This document shows, one piece after another, positions 53,975 through 64,000 of a DNA stretch of 64,000 nt. A program made the translations under genes and the position numbers. Below the pieces are notes generated by a model, which saw only the letters and a program-made list of their open reading frames with translations, made no database searches and was not told the origin of the DNA. Numbering within the stretch: position 1 is the first letter of the stretch; each line of letters starts with the position of its first letter. Origin of the DNA: Akanthomyces muscarius (Eukaryota > Ascomycota > Sordariomycetes > Hypocreales > Cordycipitaceae); contig NC_079246.1 of NCBI RefSeq assembly GCF_028009165.1, forward strand, positions 3,720,001-3,784,000, given 5' to 3'.

Positions 53975-55739
53975 ATGGGCCCTCGATTCTTGGCCTTTGG
54001 TGGTGGCGAGACTTCGCACGGTCCGCCTCAAAGACGAGCGAAGCACAACCCGGACGAAGACGTCCCGCGCATCAAAAGGTGGGCACCCAAGGTCAAAACT
54101 GGTTGTATGACGTGCAGGTTAGTGGTCACTTTTTTTCTCTCATGCGATTCGTTTTGCCCAGATCCGCGACCACCAAATAACATGCCAGATTCGCTCTTGA
54201 GAGTTCCCGTGCTAATAATTACCCGTCTGTAGAGCTCGCCGGGTGAAGTGCGACGAGACTAAACCAGCTTGCGCGCGATGTATATCGGCCAAGCGCAAAT
54301 GCGGCGGCTACGTCTATCCAACTACGCCGTCCCAACATACCTCGCCTGAAACATCCATCTCTGAACAGCCGACACTGTCTACGGCTCCTCATGGTCACAC
54401 TCCCACCCAGAAAGAGAGGCAGATCTTTCACCTCCTACAGACGCTCATAGTGCGCCAGGTCAATGGTGGCATCAAGCCCGACTTTTGGACGAAGAATCTG
54501 CTGCGTGCTACCTATGTCTACCCCGCCATTTGGCACGCAGCGCTGGCGCTGGCGGCAATGTATCAAAGGGCCAATATTTTGTTCAATGGGGGGGATTCTC
54601 GCTTGGCAGAAGAGCATTATACATTTGCCTCCCAACAGTATACGTTATCATCTAGGTTTATCATCGCCATGAACGACAACATGGTGTCAGGAGCGGAACA
54701 GGAAATGTTACTCACCGCGACTGCGCTGTACACTGGCATCTGCTTGCTGCGTGCCGACCTAAGTCAAGCGCGGACTCATGCGGCTGGTGCTGCAAAACTG
54801 TCCAAACAGTGGAAGTTTTTGGACGAGGCAAATCATCAAGAGTCGGAAGGAGTCATTGGACGGGCGAATACGATGCAGCTCATTCGAGATGTCTATTATT
54901 CGTTTGACTCAATCGCCAGCTTCACCGAGGATGTAGCATCTCACTTCCAGGCACCAGTGCCGCTAATTACAGAGCCTTTTGACTCGCTAGATGAAGCCTA
55001 CTATGCGTATCTGAATATCCACTCAGGCTGGGCCAGAATCAAGAGTTGGGAGCCACAGAATAGCGGTACACGAGGAGCGTCTCCGTCGCCAGGACAGATG
55101 CAGGTGCGACAGCACGCGCTCCGTCTGTGGACAATTCGCTTCGAAGGCTACTTACAACTGGCTCACCACGCGCCAGAGGATGCTGACATTATTGCGCTGC
55201 TGCAGCTATTTCGTCTGTTTGAAGAAACGTTCGATGCCATCATGATACACCGGAGTCCAGAGATTTGGGTGAAACATGCGCACAAGTGGGAGCGGATCGT
55301 CAACGCGGCAGAGCAGCTGGTCAAGAAGCAAATGCGCCGTGAGAATGCTGGGTTGTCGCTGACGGGCATTTTTTATTACTCACTCTCTGTACAAGAAGTG
55401 CTGCGCCTGACGGGCTTCGTTTGTCGAAACGGCGCCATCAGACGACGCATCATCATGCTGCTCCAAAAGTGGCGTCACTGCGACGGCTTGTGGGACAACG
55501 AAATATCGTGGAAGTTGGTGGAAGCAAAGATGCTCATGGAAGAACAAGCGCTAGCGGCAGCTGCGCCGACCTCGTGCGAATGCGTCCCGGACTTGTTTTT
55601 TTGCATAGATCACCGCGTCGCGTATGTAAAGATGTATCTCCCAGAACAGGGTGGCCTTTCCGCTCACATGAAGACTGGCGCGGAGCTCAAGCAGGGCCTC
55701 TCTGGCAAAAAGAAGTGGTGCAAGGGGCTGAGACGCTGA
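53975..55739 (+). CDS. Zn(II)2Cys6 transcription factor
   Basis: Two exons (53975-54117 and 54233-55739) give 549 residues. The intron splits the zinc cluster: exon 1 ends at KTGCMTC and exon 2 continues with ARRVKCDETKPACARC and KRKCGGY, a frequent intron position in this class. The remainder carries a fungal-specific TF domain of the DUF3468 type: LQTLIVRQVNGG, PAIWHAALALAAMYQ, EHYTFASQQYTLS, LLTATALYTGI and FYYSLSVQEVLRLTGF. It lies 0.7 kb downstream of MCO-2 on the same strand and may control the PLC-2/MCO-2 pair, but nothing in the sequence proves this. Confidence 0.92.
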
Positions 55740-56372
55740 CATATTCCATGCAGCAAGAGCATCAGAAAACGGAAGATGATCGATACCCATGCCACAAATC
55801 CCGTGGACATAAATAGAGGCCATGTTTTTCTGTGTACACAGCGCACTGATCCTACAATTACTTTCCCACCTCTGTTAGAGATATTATGACGCGCATCCGG
55901 AATCTAGCCGAAGCAAACCATCCAGACCGCACAGGCGGCGCTGGCTCGCACCACTGACTTGATATACTGCGGCGGCCTGTTAAGACTGCACAATGGCGTT
56001 TGGGCTAGAGATGTACTCCAAACTTCTTGTGACATTTGAATTGTGGTCATGGAAGATTTACAAGGCACACAGAGAAGTGGTGTGCGGGCGGACCACAGAA
56101 CTGGCAGCATCAGTTTTAGCAGGCTAACTGCTAACTGCTGGCCACAGAAACCTGGAGCCGACCTTTACTAGGGGGGAGGAGACAACATAATTTGTGATGT
56201 CCGTGACAATGAATCTTAATATGGTATTCAACACTGAAATAGCAGTCATATGACTTCGGATGTATCTGTGGCTTTTTGAGTGGATATTAGCCCTCTTCTC
56301 CCACGCCCGGATCTCCAGCTTGCCAGCTCTTTTTCATAGTAAACGCTCACTTGTGATACAGGACAGCGACTA
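55740..56372. other. tail-to-tail spacer
   Basis: This 0.6 kb lies between convergent genes and contains nothing I can identify. Confidence 0.5.
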
Positions 56373-57755
56373 CTACACAGTGACAACAAGCTTCCCACCA
56401 CGAATCTCTCCATTTCTCATACGGTCAAGCGCGTTGTTCACATCAGCAAGACCAAAGTGGTTTCCCAAGATCCTTGGCGCTCGCAATTGACCACTGTGCA
56501 GCAGCCTCTCCATCCACTCACTCAGAGCCTTGCCGACTTCAGGCACCTCGTGGAACAGCTTCAAAGGGACAGAGTGCAGTTGCAAGTCTTTAGAGTGTTC
56601 ACCCTTTGGTAAACCGGCGAGGCCGATCAAATGCGCCCGTCTTTTAGTTCGTGATGGCGGGGTCGGTGGGGGTGACGGTGATTGATGCGAGTGGCCACTT
56701 CTCTGCAGAGCCTTCAGAAGGAACGAAGCGCTATCTTTTCCACTGGTATCGATACCAAAATGAAGCTTATCACCTATTGTCGCCGATAGTATTTGAACTG
56801 CCCGGCTCGGATCGCTGTTGTCTATCAGCAGGTCGGGGCGGGCATGGCTATCGGCCGCGAGCCAAAACCCGTGTCGCGCTTGGTCTACAATCACAGCGAC
56901 CTTCAATCCGGCCATCCGTGCTAGTTGGATTGACAAGTATGCTGAAGTAGCAGATCCTAAGACAGATTAGATCATACGATGGTTTTCAACAGTCATGATG
57001 GCATACCTCCCCAAATCGCGACCCAATCGCCCTCAAGTGCCCTCTCCTGGTCGTCAATTGAGCGAAGCGCCTCATGTTGAACATCTTCCGGTATTCGCTT
57101 TTCATTCACACTGTGAATCAAGGCTCTCAAGTCTGGTCCATCCATAATGTCGCTGAAGCTCAGCCCGAAGCAGCTTCCCAAAGCCAAAGCCGAAGTCACG
57201 AAAGCAACACCTAGCGCGGCGCCTTGCTCTGGCGATAGCTGCCGTGGCAGTTTCACCACATTGTAGTTTGGCGCGACAACAAATTCTTGATATGCTGCTT
57301 TCCTTGCGTCTCTGTAGTCTGTCGAGATAACAATGACCTTTGTAATGTTAACGACGGCAAAATACAAAGGGTCTAATGGTGCGTACTCTATCGCCAGGTC
57401 TGAAGCGCGATGCCGTGTGACTCTGCGACACAATCCCAACAAGTTCCCGTCCAGGTACGAAAGGAAAGTGTGGTATTCCGAAATTGAAATCTCTAGAAGA
57501 GCTTTTGTCAGCTAAAGATCTGCCTGAGATGGATTGAACGTACGGCGACTTCCAATCGATGGGGTTGAGTCCTATCACTTCAGTCTGCACAAGAATCTCC
57601 GTGGCGTCGCGCAGGGAAGGAATTGGATAATTATGCATGAGAGTGTACTTTTCGAGAGGAGCTTGTAGCACAAGGATAGATTGAGTCTTGGCGCTTTGCA
57701 ATATTGAGTCGGTAGTATAGATCTCGGGACCGCTCGATACTGTGATTGATGCCAT
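56373..57755 (-). CDS. MDR-type zinc-binding dehydrogenase / enoyl reductase-like
   Basis: Four exons (57544-57755, 57387-57492, 57007-57337, 56373-56956) join to 410 residues. The GroES-like half has ILVQTEVIGLNPIDWKSP, FVPGRELVGIV and RPGDRV. The Rossmann half starts at WVAIWGGSATSAYLSIQLAR and ends with GKLVVTV. No structural-zinc Cys cluster is seen, as in the ToxD/LovC-type trans-acting enoyl reductases and their relatives. About residues 290-315 hold an unusual Ser/Pro-rich loop (QSPSPPPTPPS). It would reduce an activated double bond with NADPH. There is no polyketide synthase in the window, so a role in that pathway is not shown. An upstream ATG at 57824 would add 23 residues. Confidence 0.88.
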
Positions 57756-58368
57756 ACTGTCGCAATTTGAGCAGCAAGCCACGAAGTAAATGTGCTCGCC
57801 GATGCGTTTACTTGCTATGGACATATATCAATGAAATCCCACGTGCAGATCGATATCAGTCTTTCCGGGGTTTGAAATGGCCGTGTCTGCGTTAGCGTTG
57901 ATACAGGGTTACGTTTATTCGTGCTGGATTGCGCAATCGCGAGCCTCCCTCAGCGCGACTGTTCGCCATTTCCATTGACCCACCGATCATCTGCGAGCCG
58001 CAGTAGCTATCGCGCTATGTTATTTGAGATCATTTGTCATTGTGCATTTTCTTCCTAGTTCTTGCTGTGCACCATGGTTTACTACGTCACTGTCCTGCTC
58101 TGGGTCTGGAGTCGAATGCGACAAACAAGGTTCACTGAGACATGTGATGCAGCGCCGGCTGCTCATCTTCCGAGACGCTTAGCCGGATTTCACAGAGGCA
58201 TTTAGGACTGCGATACCGGATCAGAGAGGAGAAGCCAAAATTCGGCTTTCAGATGATGGACGTGTAAGGTGTGACTTTTGGTAGCCCGTAGTTCTGGGGT
58301 GCTTAGTCACTGAACGTAGGGGTAATGCTTATGCTACAAAGTTTGTGATATTTACCATGTAACATTAT
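57756..58368. other. intergenic stretch
   Basis: This 0.6 kb lies between the dehydrogenase promoter and the 3' end of the FMN monooxygenase. It holds no recognisable feature. Confidence 0.5.
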
Positions 58369-59876
58369 TCAATCAGTAGCTTTCCAGTGGTACTTTGCAG
58401 CTGGGTGATCAGCAGGAGGAAACGCTCCGCCATTGCTGCCGAAGAGATTCTCTCGGTATGTTCCACCATCCACACTGTAGTCATCCCAGAATAACCCTCG
58501 CTTTCTTAAGACAGGCAACAGCAGACTAACAACATCTTCAAATGATTCCGGGAAGAGCGCATACGCCAGGTTGAAGCCATCTACGTCTGCCTCGCGAACC
58601 CACCTCTCCATTTCATCCGCAATTTTGTCCGGTGTGCCCACGGTGGTGGCCCCCAAGCCCCCAATCTTTATATGGTTGGCGACAGTATGTTTTGTCCATT
58701 TGGGCACCCCTGGTGTTGACTTTGACCAAGCTTCCACAGCCGATCGGATGGCGTTTGATTCCACGTGTCTCAGTTCCTCGTCGTCGCCGTAAGTGGACAG
58801 GTCGATACCAGTCCATCCTCCGAAGAGGGCCAGTGCGCCGTCTTCAGAGCCATACTGAATGAAGTCCTTGTACTTTGCCTCTGCTTCCTCTTGAGTTTTT
58901 CCAATAATGGGGCAGAACAGGGCCAAGAATTTGATGCCGTTAGGGTCCCGTCCAAACTCATCTCTTGCTTTGGCGCGAATTTCTGCGACGTTCTTGGCGA
59001 CAGTCGACGGGCTGTGACCGGCAACAAAAATAGCCTCCGCGTTCTTTGCCGCAAAGGCTTTTCCGGCACTTGAAGTGCCAGCCTGCATAATAACAGGAGT
59101 GCGCTGCGGAGATGGCTGGCAAATGTGCGGGCCGGGCACTGTGTAGTATTTGCCGACGTGATCGATGGTGCGGACCAGAGCCGGATCCGTATAGACCCCT
59201 GTTATGCGGTCTAATTTGACAGCATCATCTCTCCAGGAGTTTTGCCTATCAAGAAGTCAGCGTTGTTTGCGTGGTCTGAAACAGCATTCATCGTACCAGA
59301 GCTTGTAAGTCACGTCGATGTACTCTTCAGCTACCGCATAGCGCTCGTCGTGCTTCGGCTGCTCCTGAAAGCCGAGATTTCTGGCCGCTGAGTCCAAGTA
59401 ACCTGTCACAACATTCCAACCGAGTCTTCCGCCTGTCAAGTGGTCGATGGTGCTTAGGCGCCTCGCAAGATGGTATGGTTGTTCATACGTGGTCGCAACA
59501 GTGACGCCAAAGCCGAGGTTCTTTGTTGCCGCTGCCATGGCGGAGATAACAGCTAGAGGCTCATTTACAGGCCACTGCGCTCCCGAACCAATGGCAGGAT
59601 CGGGGTTTCGAGGACCTTTGTAGACATCGTAGGCACCCTAATATATATATTAGCAGCGCGAGTGAGCACACCACACTGGAAACGACGTACCAGCACGTCG
59701 GCAATGAAAACACCGTGAAATTTTCCTTCTTCGAGTTTTTTGGCCAGATTTACCCAGTGAGAAACTTCGTTGAATCGCCAAGATTGATCACGGGGATGCT
59801 GCCATAGCCCTGGGGATTGGTGCCCACTGCACGATTCTACGAAGGCGTTGAGGATAAGCTTTTTCTGAGCAGCCAT
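58369..59876 (-). CDS. FMN-dependent monooxygenase, NtaA/SnaA/DszA family
   Basis: Bacterial-luciferase-like flavin monooxygenase of 467 residues from three exons (59691-59876, 59297-59637, 58369-59245). The start MAAQKKLILNAF, then SHWVNLAKKLEEGKFHGVFIAD, HLARRLSTIDHLTGGRLGWN and TGYLDSAARN are the standard blocks of this family, which cleaves C-N or C-S bonds in compounds such as nitrilotriacetate or sulfonates using FMNH2 from a separate reductase. The middle and end carry PVIMQAGTSSAGKAFAAKNA, GTPDKIADEME and FNLAYALFPESFEDVV. The second intron uses a GTACGA donor; this join gives YKLWQNSWRDDAV, matching the family. The first intron ends in a TATATATATATTAG tract. An ATG at 59921 is upstream. 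It belongs with the nitrogen-related genes to its right. Confidence 0.92.
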
Positions 59877-60392
59877 TTTGTTCAAGAACCCAATTGTCGT
59901 GAGTAAGAATCGTTGACTCACGCAGTCCTAGTCAACTTAGGAGAGTTGAAATATTATTCTACTAGCTGCGCAGCTGGATTGCCTCCGATAGCGGCATGCC
60001 CTCTCGCACAGTGATTCTCGGATTGCGCAATAGTGCTTGCTGCGCATGCAATCCCCACAACGTCGCATTGACAAGGCCGGGATGAGCTTAACCGGCCCAG
60101 TGGAAAGGTAAAACAGGTTACTCCATGTCGATTATCAGCTGCCAGTCTTTTTTCGGTTCGTCTTTAATACTGCAAGGTTTGATGGGGAGATGGCGTACCT
60201 GCTTCGTAGGGTTGCGCAATGCGACTGATGGCCAATCATCCGTCAGCCACAGACCCCCCCTATGCTTGTAAAATCGCAGTTCGATAAGGGGTTGCGATAG
60301 ATAGATCCCAGGGTTCTCAGAATCTTATAACTACTCGGCAGCAGTGAGGATAAATTTGGGCACCCTCAACAATCTATCTCGTACTACTGAGT
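59877..60392. promoter_or_regulatory. divergent promoter, FMN monooxygenase / DUR3-type symporter
   Basis: This 516 bp lies between the start codons of two divergently transcribed genes. Several GATA tetramers are present on both strands, the core of nitrogen-regulator sites, but at a density I cannot call significant. Confidence 0.4.
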
Positions 60393-62571
60393 ATGTCGGG
60401 ACCTCTAACTTCTAGGGCTGGAGAGCCTCCCAGCGCGGTTCAACCGCCACTACCACAAGCGGCTGGCTATGTAGTCATCATCGTGATGGGCTTTCTTATT
60501 GCCATTATAATGATGCTCATCACACATATACTAAAGCGGACAGCCGGAGAAGACAACAAGACGACCGAAATGTTCATGACTGCGAATCGGACAGTGGGTA
60601 CTGGACTGACGGCATCGGCTGTGATTTCGTCCTGGCTATGGAGTACTGCAATTTTGGCAAGCAGCCTGGTTGGCTATAATTTCGGCGTCGCTGGTCCCTT
60701 TTGGTTCGCTGCAGGGTATATCGCTATCACTCCAAGTTTGACGGCCTTGCTGACATTAGTAGTTGTTCCCCTATGATCGTCTTTTTTGCGGTTCTCGGAA
60801 TTGCTTGCAAATTGCGAATCCCTGAAGCACACACTCTGTTGGAAATCGTACGAATCCGATATGGAAAAGTTGGGCACATCGTATGGATAGTGCTTTGTCT
60901 GATAAACAACATCATTGCCATCGCCAACATGCTTCTAGGTGCCAGTGCGGCCATTTCGGCACTGTAAGTCAAATCCAGCTTACCATCGCCACTATGGCTA
61001 GCAAGAAACTGACGCTGCCACATGTAGAACTGGAATGCACATTATTGCTGCTACATTCCTCCTCCCTGTCGGAGTCATCATGTACACTTTTGTGGGTGGC
61101 ATCAAGGCAACCTTCCTGACGGACTACTTCCACACTTTCGTGATCACTGTCATTGTTTGCTTTTTCACTATCAAAGTCTGGCTTACCCCCGAGATAAGCT
61201 CCCCTGGAACACTATTTGATACTATTACACAATTAGCTGTGGATCGGCCTGTGTCAGGTAACCAAGGCGGGTCATATTTGACCATGACCAGCCGCGACGT
61301 AAGTCTCGGATTAATTATGCTGGGATTTGCTCTGCTAACTTTCAAAACAGGCCATATTTTTTGGCATTATTCATACTCTGGCCAACTTTGGTCTCGTTAT
61401 CATGGACACTGGTTTCTTTGCCAAAGCCTTCAGTGCAGCACCGCACGCTGTAGTGCCAGGCTACATCATTGGCGGCATTGCGTACTTTGCCATACCCTGG
61501 TGTCTGGGTACCATTATGAGCTTCTCCGCGCTCGCCCTAGAAGATCAACCATCTTTCCCAACATATCCACGCTTGATGAATGCCTCAGAAATATCAAGTG
61601 GATTGGTCCTACCATATGCCGCGGTCGCGATCGCGGGAAAGGGTGGTGCAGTCGCAGTTTTGCTCATAGTCTTCATGGCAGTGACATCAACAATTAGTGC
61701 ACAGGTGATTTCAGTCTCTTCTATCCTTAGTTTCGATATATACCGACAGTATATCAACAGAGAAGCTAAGGATCGCGATGCAATCCGCTGGAGTCATATT
61801 GGCGTGGTCGGGTTTGGGCTTTTCGCCGCAGCGTTCTCAACTGCTCTGCATTACGGCAAAGTCGATTTGGGGTGGACTCTTTACATGTTGGGTGTCTTGA
61901 CTTGTCCCGGTATTTTCCCAACAGTCTTTACAATATTGTGGAAGAGGCAGTCGAAGGCAGCAGCGGTGCTATCACCGCTTCTGGGTATGGCAACTGGTAT
62001 TGGAGTCTGGCTTGGCACAGCCTCTGCGTTGTATGGTGAAGTTACTGTGGCATCGACTGGTCAAACTCTGCCCTGCGTCTACGGTACTGTGGCTTCGGCC
62101 TTCAGTCCTTGTCTTTTTTCGATTTTGATTACACTTGCGAAGCCGGCGAACTTCCAGTGGGCAGATTTTCGAAAAGAGCGCTTGGCCTTCGCGAAATCCG
62201 CTCCTGGTGACTCAGATGAGGAACTGAAGTCCCATGAGCAAGTGATCTCTCAGTACGCCGCAGACAAACTTCGTCTGAAGCGCTGGCTGCGGATATCCTC
62301 GCTCTGGGCTCTGGCAACCTTCCTGGGGCATTGGGTCTTATGGTAAGCTTTCCAAGTCGCAATAATCAGCCAGCACTAACCTGAGGGCAGGCCGCTTCCT
62401 ATGTATGCGTCGCACTATATATTCGGCAAGTCGTTTTTCGAAGCTTGGGTAATTGTATCGATTATTTGGGTGTGGGGCACGATGCTTATTGCTGGATTTT
62501 ATCCCCTTATAGACGGTTGGAGGGCCATCAGGAACGTCTTCATCGGATTGCGTGATTCCAAGCATGGGTAG
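60393..62571 (+). CDS. DUR3-type urea/polyamine sodium-solute symporter (SSS family)
   Basis: Plasma-membrane symporter of 655 residues from five exons (60393-60715, 60763-60963, 61028-61298, 61351-62342, 62391-62571). The early blocks EMFMTANRTVGTGLTASAVI, SWLWSTAIL and YNFGVAGPFWFAAG are those of the DUR3 group, followed by PEAHTLLEIVRIRYG, YTFVGGIKATFLTDYFHT, GALALEDQ-like ALALEDQPSFP and FMAVTSTISAQVIS. About 14-15 helices are visible. Expected to take up urea or a similar small nitrogen compound with protons or sodium. It is divergent from the FMN monooxygenase and followed on the same strand by a nitronate monooxygenase, which supports a nitrogen-salvage role. Confidence 0.92.
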
Positions 62572-63150
62572 GCAGCAGTCGGGTTTCATGCGACAGTACC
62601 GGAGAAAAACGTCGCAAGATTTATCAACGGGAATTACAACCAAATAATATATTGAACTCGCTGAAGGAACTATGCGAACTACGTGGAGTTAGACGTGTGG
62701 AGTGCGCTCGTTCACCGTTGATATAGGCGAACATGCCGCCGCAAATATGTTCTCATTTATACCACCTTCGCTTGACGGGCCGTTCTGCCATGCAAAAAGG
62801 AAACGCACAATCAAGGAATAAATTAATAAGATTAGTTCTTTGATTCCAATTTTTTGAAACTTTTTAACCATTGTAGCGCTCACCTTGTCGCTATGTGTGT
62901 GACTGTGACTATTGCTACTACTGTGGCGGATACGACGGGTAATGCGGGACCTAGTGCTTCCGACGCGTGTCGTCAAGCTACTTATACAAACGCGTGGCGG
63001 CCTCTGAACTAATCCGTCTTTCACAATTCACACCTTACGGTACACAGTGGAGGACCGTTCTATTTTCTTTGTTTCTCCATTTACCTGTCACTGGCAGAGT
63101 AGACGATCATCTCATATGTCCTGTCTGCGTTCCAACGACTACACGCCGAC
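62572..63150. other. intergenic stretch
   Basis: This 0.58 kb lies between the symporter and the nitronate monooxygenase. Only short frames without domains are present. Confidence 0.5.
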
Positions 63151-64000
63151 ATGTGGGTAGCCCGGCAGCGTAAGCAACTGGCTTTACTGGCCCAGCGCTA
63201 CAAGTGGCTGAAAGCTCCGTACATCATCGGAGCGCCAATGCGAGTTCTCGCAGGCCCGGAATTGGCGGTCGAAATCTCCGCGGCTGGTGGTCTAGGATTC
63301 ATAGGACCCCCTGTGAAGGTTGCTGCTGCGGCTGTCGACTTGGCCAAGGCGGCGCAACTTGCACGATCCTCAGCATCACAATCTCTTCAAAGCCATTTAT
63401 CTAGCTCCGAAACTTTACCTGTTGGGATAGGGTTTCAAACATGGACCACAGATTTAAATGAAGCTTTGAATGCCTTGCAAGAGAACAGCCCTTGCGCGGT
63501 CTGGCTGTTCGCGCCTAGCCGTGGCCAAGAAGAGCTCGATGAATGGACGACAGCGCTGCGGAAGACCGTGCCCAAGGTCCAAATATGGATCCAAGTAGGC
63601 ACAATACGGGAAGCAGTTGCAGCTGCTACTAGCTCTTCGCCACCCGATGTTCTTGTTGTTCAAGGCGCAGAGGCTGGTGGGCATGGCAGGGCGCAGGATG
63701 GTGTCGGCTTGCAGGCACTTTTCCCCGAGATCTCCGACGCAGCAAGCGAAAGCGGCATTCCTCTCATAGCTGCTGGGGGCATTATAGATGGAAGGGGTCT
63801 CGCAGCAGCTCTCTCTCTAGGGGCTGCGGGCGCCGCTATGGGAACCCGGCTGTTGGCCGCAAAAGAGACTCGCATTAGCAACGGCTATCAAAAGGAGGTG
63901 CTGCGCGCCAGCGACAGTGCAACATCTACAGTTCGCACGCACCTATACAATCACCTACGAGGAACATATGGCTGGCCTGAGCAATTCGCCCCCCGAACTA
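63151..64000 (+). CDS. nitronate monooxygenase (2-nitropropane dioxygenase type), 3' end outside window
   Basis: An open frame from the ATG at 63151 runs uninterrupted to the window edge (283 codons). KWLKAPYIIGAPMRVLAG is the family start, followed by AAGGLGFIG, PVGIGFQTW, WIQVGT and the FMN/active-site block VVQGAEAGGHGR with its His. PLIAAGGIIDGRGLAAALSL and AAMGTRLLAA form the phosphate-binding end. It oxidises alkyl nitronates, such as those derived from 3-nitropropionate, to carbonyl compounds and nitrite. The C-terminal part continues beyond 64000, so full length and further introns are unknown. An upstream exon cannot be excluded. Confidence 0.9.
   Translation, partial: MWVARQRKQLALLAQRYKWLKAPYIIGAPMRVLAGPELAVEISAAGGLGFIGPPVKVAAAAVDLAKAAQLARSSASQSLQSHLSSSETLPVGIGFQTWTTDLNEALNALQENSPCAVWLFAPSRGQEELDEWTTALRKTVPKVQIWIQVGTIREAVAAATSSSPPDVLVVQGAEAGGHGRAQDGVGLQALFPEISDAASESGIPLIAAGGIIDGRGLAAALSLGAAGAAMGTRLLAAKETRISNGYQKEVLRASDSATSTVRTHLYNHLRGTYGWPEQFAPRT

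Overview
The window is nuclear DNA of a filamentous ascomycete (Pezizomycotina). Genes are interrupted by introns of about 47-93 nt with GTAWGT-type donors and YAG acceptors. There are four Zn(II)2Cys6 regulators, a fungal P450, several MFS carriers and secreted acid proteases. Sordariomycetes/Hypocreales is my guess from gene content only. Exon joins were worked out by hand; each spliced frame closes to a whole number of codons, which supports the models.

Layout. 0-15 kb: an aldehyde dehydrogenase, a zinc-cluster regulator, a secreted phospholipase C (PLC-1) facing away from a membrane-anchored multicopper oxidase (MCO-1), then a GH20 hexosaminidase. 16-22 kb: a divergent SDR / isopropylmalate-dehydrogenase-like pair, an S58 (DmpA-type) aminopeptidase and a Dal5-type permease, which together look like a small catabolic group. 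22.7-27.4 kb: an AT-rich terminal-inverted-repeat element just upstream of a cytochrome P450, then a zinc-cluster regulator. 28-35 kb: two acid proteases (a sedolisin and an eqolisin) with a relic of an alpha/beta hydrolase between them. 36-46 kb: a bacterial-looking phosphoglycerate mutase, a GPI-anchored DUF7136-like protein, a secreted alpha/beta hydrolase, a zinc-cluster regulator and a monocarboxylate transporter. 46-56 kb: a second PLC/MCO divergent pair (PLC-2, MCO-2) and another zinc-cluster regulator. 56-64 kb: an enoyl-reductase-like dehydrogenase, an FMN-dependent monooxygenase, a DUR3-type urea symporter and a truncated nitronate monooxygenase, suggesting salvage of organic nitrogen.

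The most unusual feature is the pairing of PLC and MCO in the same divergent arrangement twice, about 41 kb apart, each with a 2.6-2.9 kb gene-free spacer. The two PLCs are clear paralogues, and so are the two MCOs, but intron content has drifted. The most economical reading is an old duplication of a PLC-MCO unit whose long shared upstream region has been kept.
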